Shown here piece by piece: positions 60,501 to 64,000 of a stretch of 64,000 nt of DNA. The position numbers were made by a program, and so were the translations under genes. The stretch comes from Pegoplata infirma. Its lineage: Eukaryota; Arthropoda; Insecta; Diptera; Anthomyiidae. The notes under the pieces are model-generated. The model searched no databases. It was given only the letters and a program-made list of their open reading frames with translations, and was not told the DNA's origin. How positions within the stretch are numbered: the first letter of the stretch is position 1; each line of letters begins with the position of its first letter. Location: assembly GCA_963921195.1 (NCBI GenBank), contig OY992538.1, positions 14,408,330-14,472,329 of the forward strand. Reading direction: 5' to 3'.

Positions 60501-60749
60501 AAGATACAGCTGATCCCGAAGAAGTACGTAAGGCTACCAGCACTTTGCAACAATCATCTTTGAAACTTTTCGAGATGGCATACAAGAAGGTAATATTTTT
60601 GTTAACATTTATTTAAACTTTGGCTGGATATTAATCTGTTTTATAATTTATCTATCTAGATGGCTGCAGAACGTGAAGGCCAACAAGGTGGCAGCAGTAC
60701 AGACGAAACTAACACCTCTGATGAGAAAAAGAAGGAAGATAAGAATTAA
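45597..60749 (+). CDS. Hsc70-5: Mitochondrial Hsp70 (mortalin/Hsc70-5), 682 aa, six exons
   Basis: Matrix Hsp70 that drives protein import with the TIM44 motor, folds imported proteins and supports Fe-S cluster assembly. Exons: 45597-45686, 45849-45892, 58634-59212, 59274-60378, 60449-60589, 60660-60749; all junctions are GT-AG and the phases close. Exons 1-2 encode the mitochondrial presequence ([15 protein letters not shown], no acidic residues at the start). The ATPase domain has DLGTTNSC (57-64) and DLGGGTFD (243-250). [11 protein letters not shown] and the interdomain linker VLLLDVTPL (about 434-442) follow, then the substrate domain and a helical lid. The C-terminus is acidic/lysine-rich ([10 protein letters not shown]). 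The length is close to Drosophila Hsc70-5 (about 686), which it matches nearly throughout. The second intron is 12.7 kb and splits the presequence from the ATPase domain. Confidence 0.96.
46480..46805. repeat. TGTCACAGACTCAATTCC repeat cluster
   Basis: Three related blocks (about 46484-46560, 46583-46690 and, inverted, 46700-46805) with CATGTCACAGACTCAATTCC, GATTTACTCGTAAAACGC and GAAATGAAACCACTT. A fourth lies at 44520-44635. Confidence 0.55.
47060..47790. repeat. GTCTCAGATTCTGAGAC / TTTTTCTATAGAAAAA minisatellite
   Basis: About 18 units of roughly 35 bp, each made of two palindromes: TTTTTCCTATAGAAAAA and GTCTCAGATTCTGAGAC. It is related in core to the large array at 36600-39615 and to scattered units at 22130-22250. 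Confidence 0.85.
47880..48427 (-). mobile_element. Internally deleted mariner-like element
   Basis: The ends TAGGGTGTTTTTTTTTA and TAAAAAAAACACCCTA are inverted and flanked by TA (47878-47879 and 48428-48429). On the minus strand 48215-48020 reads as the decayed transposase C-terminus: [14 protein letters not shown], equivalent to the WPPRSPDLTPLDF signature that holds the third catalytic Asp, then [19 protein letters not shown]. The catalytic D pair and the DNA-binding part are missing. Confidence 0.7.
48430..49125. other. Intronic repeat-like DNA
   Basis: Two related blocks (48484-48570 and 48630-48730: CTTTCGATGCTGATTCCGA, then TCAGGTTTTTGAGC) form an imperfect duplication. No gene is seen. 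Confidence 0.4.
49126..51149. mobile_element. Element with CCCGGTGAAAAATGT ends and CATATATG arrays
   Basis: The inverted ends CCCGGTGAAAAATGTTC and ACATTTTTCACCGGG enclose CATATATG/TATATGAAC arrays (50266-50345 and 51010-51130), family G units (50400-50990) and the hAT-like element at 49155-50265. No target duplication is clear. The array at 1849-5155 has the same left end. Confidence 0.5.
49155..50265. mobile_element. hAT-like foldback MITE, 1,111 bp, 8-bp TSD
   Basis: Same family as 1943-2892, with ends TAGAGTGTCCC / GGGACACTCTA. A perfect 8-bp target duplication ATGCACAT is at 49147-49154 and 50266-50273. It is 161 bp longer than the other copy because a block of the left arm (CGGTTTTAG and GTGACATCTTTATC region) is duplicated in tandem at about 49500-49760. 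Confidence 0.88.
51440..51800 (+). mobile_element. mini-me-like remnant
   Basis: CCTCCAAAAAAAGTATGGCGG, then TATATTTTATTGATTTTTGATCGATTC and a short GTCCGTCTGTCTATCTG tract. It is degenerate. Confidence 0.45.
51957..52097. mobile_element. 141-bp hairpin MITE
   Basis: GGTATTCAGAGTCTTGTTGC with CCAGCCCTGGCA pairs with TGCCAGGGCTGG and CAAGCAAGACTCTGAATACC, giving arms of about 32 bp at the ends and more pairing inside. Confidence 0.6.
52238..53090. other. Intronic unique and low-complexity DNA
   Basis: No gene recognised. 52925-53065 is pyrimidine-rich with six TTCGATGTGTTTT words in tandem, a small minisatellite. Confidence 0.45.
53160..53345. repeat. Tandem GTAGAAATTCATGACGGT units
   Basis: Three units of about 55-60 bp: AAGTAGAAATTCATGACGGT, then GCGTTTTTAAAGCAC. 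The CCCAAGTAGAAA start resembles the end of the repeat at 57650-57970 (TTTCTACCTGGG), so this is likely one end of a related element. Confidence 0.6.
53550..53808. mobile_element. 259-bp MITE in a DUF4806-like exon
   Basis: AAGGCCTATTCACAAAAA and AGTTATGAC/GAATAGGCCT ends are inverted; CATAACTCA words and GTTTACAACA/TGTTGTAAAC pair inside. The coding frame before it (…FDN) and after it (VKLISNF…) continues when it is removed. No target duplication is obvious. Confidence 0.55.
53962..55113. mobile_element. Foldback element, CATACATGGGA ends, near-perfect 8-bp TSD
   Basis: The ends CATACATGGGACTATTTAA and TTTAAAAATTCCCATGTATG-like are inverted; the flanks ATATGAGG (53954-53961) and ATATAAGG (55114-55121) differ at one base. 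The interior has TTCATTGGCATTA/TAATGCCAATGAAA repeats, the hairpin MITE at 54231-54368 and a palindrome built on GAGGACCCGCGAAAGTATGG (54370-54900). Confidence 0.6.
54231..54368. mobile_element. Short hairpin MITE, second copy
   Basis: AGGTCTGTTTGTTTACC and GGTAAACGAACAGGCA are inverted, with a TTTACTACAACTGGAAA stem. Same family as 8887-9014. Confidence 0.65.
55546..55690 (+). pseudogene. Histone H1-like fragment, copy 1
   Basis: It reads [20 protein letters not shown] before a stop, then in a shifted frame [12 protein letters not shown], resembling the lysine/alanine-rich tail and start of the globular domain of histone H1. It aligns with copy 2 below at DNA level (GCTGCCGAGAAGAAG, CCATCCA.CAACTGAA). 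Confidence 0.45.
56118..56276 (+). pseudogene. Histone H1-like fragment, copy 2
   Basis: It reads [14 protein letters not shown], a stop, [11 protein letters not shown], then after a frameshift [18 protein letters not shown]. The last part matches the first helices of the H1 globular domain (the (V)-x-A-I-x-x-L-K-E-R-G pattern). The fragment is truncated there. Confidence 0.5.
56412..56934. mobile_element. hAT-like MITE, 523 bp, 8-bp TSD, CCGAATATTCGG ends
   Basis: The ends are TAGAGTCCGACCGAATATTC and GGTTTCGGTCGGACTCTA, with a perfect 8-bp target duplication GTAATTTT at 56404-56411 and 56935-56942. GGTTTCGG and CCGAATATTCGG words repeat near both ends. Confidence 0.85.
57547..58300. repeat. 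AAAGCGCTTT repeat region and spacer
   Basis: 57660-57970 is made of GCTTTAAAAGCGCT and AAAGCGTTTTAACGG words ending TTTCTACCTGGGC, likely a MITE related to 53160-53345. The rest is spacer with no gene. Confidence 0.45.
58306..58390 (+). mobile_element. tRNA-derived SINE head, second copy
   Basis: A-box-like TAGGTTAGTTGG and a perfect B box GGTTCGATTCC (58362-58372). The anticodon arm fails to pair, so a tRNA gene is unlikely. The 3' neighbour CCCTTGGTCTTTTGGC matches the copy at 9140-9229. Confidence 0.6.
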
Positions 60750-60788
60750 AGAATAATAATAATCCATAATTTTATATATAATTAACTA

Positions 60789-63626
60789 CACTGTGCTACA
60801 CCAAAAATATGCAGGGGTTCTCATATGAAAATTCGGGTTGGTTGGAGTCCATAGAGTACTGATATACTCATAGTTTTTCTGGATCACTTCGTTAAGTAAG
60901 TTTTTTATTGGCAAATGTGTTGAAAAACGGCAATTCTTAAATTACAACTTTAAAAAAATATTACTTTGTTAGTTTGCAACCGATTTTCAATTTTATGAAT
61001 TTTTTTGAAAGGTATAAGTCTTACCTTTTAAACAAAACAAAAATATTAAAAATCGATCAAGAATTGGCTGAGGTACGATCGTTTAAGTTAAAAAAAATCC
61101 AATTTTTTGAAATATTTGTCATGTTCTTTATACTCTAAGTTGAAAGTACATCATAAAACAATTTTCGTTTTATTTTTGTGTAAAAGTATAGTAAAGTAGC
61201 TTTCCAAAACACCAAAAAACATAACAATCGGTTAAAAAATGAATGAGTTATGCTAAGTTTTGTGATAGGACATTTTTAATTTTTTTCAGAAATGCTTGTA
61301 ATTCAGGTATTATTCATAAATCTTATTGCTAGTAGTAATTTTATGTGCCTATGCATATAAACAAGAGATGGAAACATAATTAGATTTGTGCGTGATTGAC
61401 ACATGATCACAAGTGAGCGTGATTGAAAATCAATTTTACTCACGTCGTTGTGAGTGAGTGTCAGTGGAATAAAAAAGTGTGAGTGAAATAAAAAAAAAAA
61501 AATCAGAACCCTTTCTGAAATTTTCCATTTTTTAAAAAAGTCAATTTATACAAAATCCGACCACATTTGTTTTTTTTTTAATTTTTTTTTAAAGATTAGA
61601 TGTTTGTCTAAGAGATGGTCACGTGAGTGAATTTTAACTTTCACTCAATCACGAGCATAATTTTTCTTCTAACACTCACTCACAATCACGTGTGTAAATT
61701 TAATACAACTCACACTCACGTACGCCGATGCAAGAGTCACTCACGCTAACGTTGAATCACACTCACGATATTCTTATTTATACTAAAAATAATTTCAAAA
61801 ATCTTTCAAAATTTTCAGCAAAATCTAAAATTTTACATTTGTTTTGATTTTTTTCGGGACGAAATCTGAAGTTAAGCAAAATTTAACATTTTTTTTGTTG
61901 CTTTTTTTGGAATGAAAGGAAATATGAAGAGAAAATAAATCACGCAAACTCACGCAAAAAAAATCAACTCACGCTCACTCTTTCACGCAATAATCTTTCT
62001 CACACTCACTCACAATCACGTGAGTGAGTGTGAAAAATTCAGTAAAACACTCACGCTCTTATCTGCTCATGTTCCCATCTCTAGTTTGTCTATCCACACA
62101 AAAAAATTGTAATGTGTTTTTTTCGTTATTTTCGAGAAAACGCATTTGAATTTTGAATTTCATGACAATTTGGTAATTTGCTTGGTTCAACGTAGCGTAT
62201 GACTAATGCAAATATTTAATAGTTATTCGCTACGTTGAAACAAGAAAATACCAGCAAATTACAAAATTGTTATGAAAATTAATATTCAAATGCGATTTTC
62301 TCAAAAAAACATATGTCTGAATTTATTTGTGTGGATAGACAAACATCTAAGCTTAAAAAAAAAGTGGCCGGGTTTTTGATTAATTGACTTTTTTTAAAAA
62401 TGCAAAAATTTCAGAACTAATTCTGAAAATTTTCCAAAAAAAAATTTGAGATTGTGGTGCATTCGGTTTTAATTTAATAAATATTTAAACAAGGTAACTC
62501 AACACAAATTTTACAATTTTTCCAATATTTGACCTCCTAAGTCAAGTTTTTGAAAAATTTTAAAACCAAAAACGCAATTTTCTTAGCTCCATATAGGGCT
62601 ATTTATACAACCTGTTCAGAAATTTACGGTAAACATGTTTTTTTTTGCTGGATATTTGGTGTGGAATGCCTCATACGTTTATTTATAAATAGGTAAAATT
62701 TCCATCAAATGATCCTACAATTTTACCAATTTCGTTTCAAAAATGTTTGCGAACGTACAACTTTTTCTGTCATAAAAATGTTCCAGGTATTACTTTTCAA
62801 AAAAGATTTTTTACTTAAACGAGCCTATTTTCAATCTATTCTCAATATTTTTGTTTTTAAGAAGTAACACTCATATTTTTCAAACAAAACCAAAAAATTG
62901 TAAATGGTATTTAGAAGCAACTGACACGCCCATTTTTTTTATTCCACTCACTCAGAACGACGTGAGTAAAATTGATTTTCAATCACGCTCACTTGTGATC
63001 ATGTGTCAATCACGCACAAATCTAATTATGTTACCATCTCTTGTTTATATGCATAGGCACATAAAATTACTACTAGCAATAAGATTTATGAATAATACCT
63101 GAATTACAAGCATTTCTGAAAAAAATTAAAAATATCCTATCACAAAACTTAGCATAACTCATTCATTTTTTAACCGATTGTTATGTTTTTTAGTGTTTTG
63201 GAAAGCTACTTTACTATACTTTTATACAAAAATAAAACAAAAATTGTTTAATGATGCACTTTCAACTTAGAGTATAAAGAACATGACAAATTTTTCAAAA
63301 AATTTGATTTTTTTTAACTTAAACGATCGTAGCTCAGCCAATTCTTGATCGATTTTTAATATTTTTGTTTTGTTTAAAAGGTAAGACTTATACCTTTCAA
63401 AAAAATCCATAAAATCGAAAATCGGTTATAAACTAACAAAGTAATAATTTTTTAAAGTTGTAATTTAAGAATTGCCGTTTTTCAACACATTTGCCAATAA
63501 AAAACGTACTTAACGAAGTGATCCAGAAAAACTATGAGTATATCAGTACTCTATGGACTCCAACCAACCCGAATTTTCATATGAGAACCCCTGCATATTT
63601 TATTTTTGGTCATTTGTAGCACAGTG
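60789..63626. mobile_element. 2.8-kb foldback element just after Hsc70-5
   Basis: The ends CACTGTGCTACA and TGTAGCACAGTG are inverted, flanked by CTA on both sides. The arms of about 690 bp (60789-61475 and 62930-63626) are close inverted copies. The centre holds GTGAGTGA repeats (61385-62060, 62930-63025), a GATGGGAACATGAGC hAT-like end near 62070-62089 and a 257-bp hairpin with GTTTGTCTATCCACACAAA ends (62089-62345). Confidence 0.75.
61385..62060. repeat. GTGAGTGAGCGTGAG / CTCACTCACAATCACG repeat clusters
   Basis: Clustered 8-10 bp words GTGAGTGAGT and ACTCACGC in both orientations around an AT-rich centre, as at 27990-28405. Dense subterminal repeats of this kind can be transposase binding sites. 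Confidence 0.6.
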
Positions 63627-64000
63627 CTATTATTTCTTTTTGACTATAAGTTATTTCCTCACTACTCTAGGGCTTAATAATTTTATTTAGAAAAAAATTT
63701 AAATGATGAATGTATAATCATCATCCTCTGGTTGGCAGTATAAAGTTTTTATTGTTTATTATGCTTCCTTAATCTTGACTCCCAGTTTGTTTGGCAGCCA
63801 AGACCTGTAGGTCAATTAATACACACATACCCATCATATTTAGGCGTAATACGTTTCAAACGTAATCCAACTATTATAGATGTTTACCCTTAGTTTCTAG
63901 TGCTTATTAGTAGAAGTAGCGTATTACGCTTTTTTAATTCCCCTTTTTGTAAAAATTAAATGAAACTAGAGTAGTAGATCAACTTCGATCCTGTTACGAA
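63627..64000. other. Unique downstream sequence
   Basis: Less repetitive and slightly less AT-rich. AGGCGTAATACG and GCGTATTACGC are an inverted pair (63843-63930). No gene recognised. Confidence 0.4.

Noticed and set aside
61385..62060. GTGAGTGA words as a telomere-like repeat
   Set aside because: The words are irregular, occur in both orientations and lie inside a foldback element.

Overview
This is a single 64 kb stretch of very AT-rich animal nuclear DNA. It contains no bacterial-style operons. The genes are split by introns, and most of the rest is transposon debris. Four things point to a higher fly (Brachycera, probably a calyptrate such as a blow fly or house fly): mini-me/DINE-type elements with (GTCY)n tracts, fly-like protein sequences, short introns in the conserved gene parts, and the gene order. 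The species itself is an inference.

Layout. 1-7,100 holds two duplicated CBM39 (GNBP-like3 type) secreted immune-lectin genes on the minus strand, one cut by the window edge, separated by nested foldback elements. 7,400-11,770 is repeats: MITEs, a tRNA-derived SINE, a 113-bp exact direct repeat and a mini-me element. 11,783-12,655 is the 3' part of a small plus-strand gene whose protein ends in a CaaX motif. 12,656-26,400 is transposon-rich, including a decayed non-LTR retrotransposon, hAT-like MITEs and large palindromes. 26,411-34,562 is a five-exon beta-1,4-N-acetylgalactosaminyltransferase gene (minus). 34,563-42,400 is repeats, including a 4-kb TA-flanked element that is mostly a CTATAG minisatellite. 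42,407-44,254 is DNAJC11 (minus, four exons). 45,597-60,749 is Hsc70-5 (mitochondrial Hsp70/mortalin, plus, six exons), whose second intron is 12.7 kb long and carries a broken DUF4806-like gene plus many transposons. A 2.8-kb foldback element sits 39 bp after the Hsc70-5 stop.

The galactosaminyltransferase, DNAJC11 and Hsc70-5 genes appear to be a conserved block: their Drosophila counterparts have, as I recall, the close CG numbers 8536, 8531 and 8542. DNAJC11 and Hsc70-5 are divergently transcribed and both act in mitochondria, one at the MICOS/MIB complex and one in the matrix import motor.

The richest unexplained material is the transposon population. Seven nonautonomous elements have hAT-like ends and perfect 8-bp target duplications. 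A second group of elements ends in CACYCAAAAA next to TA; several of these carry short gene-like fragments (histone H1-like in one), resembling Pack-MITEs. The broken DUF4806-like gene has at least three insertions in or at its exons, and its reading frame closes across them.
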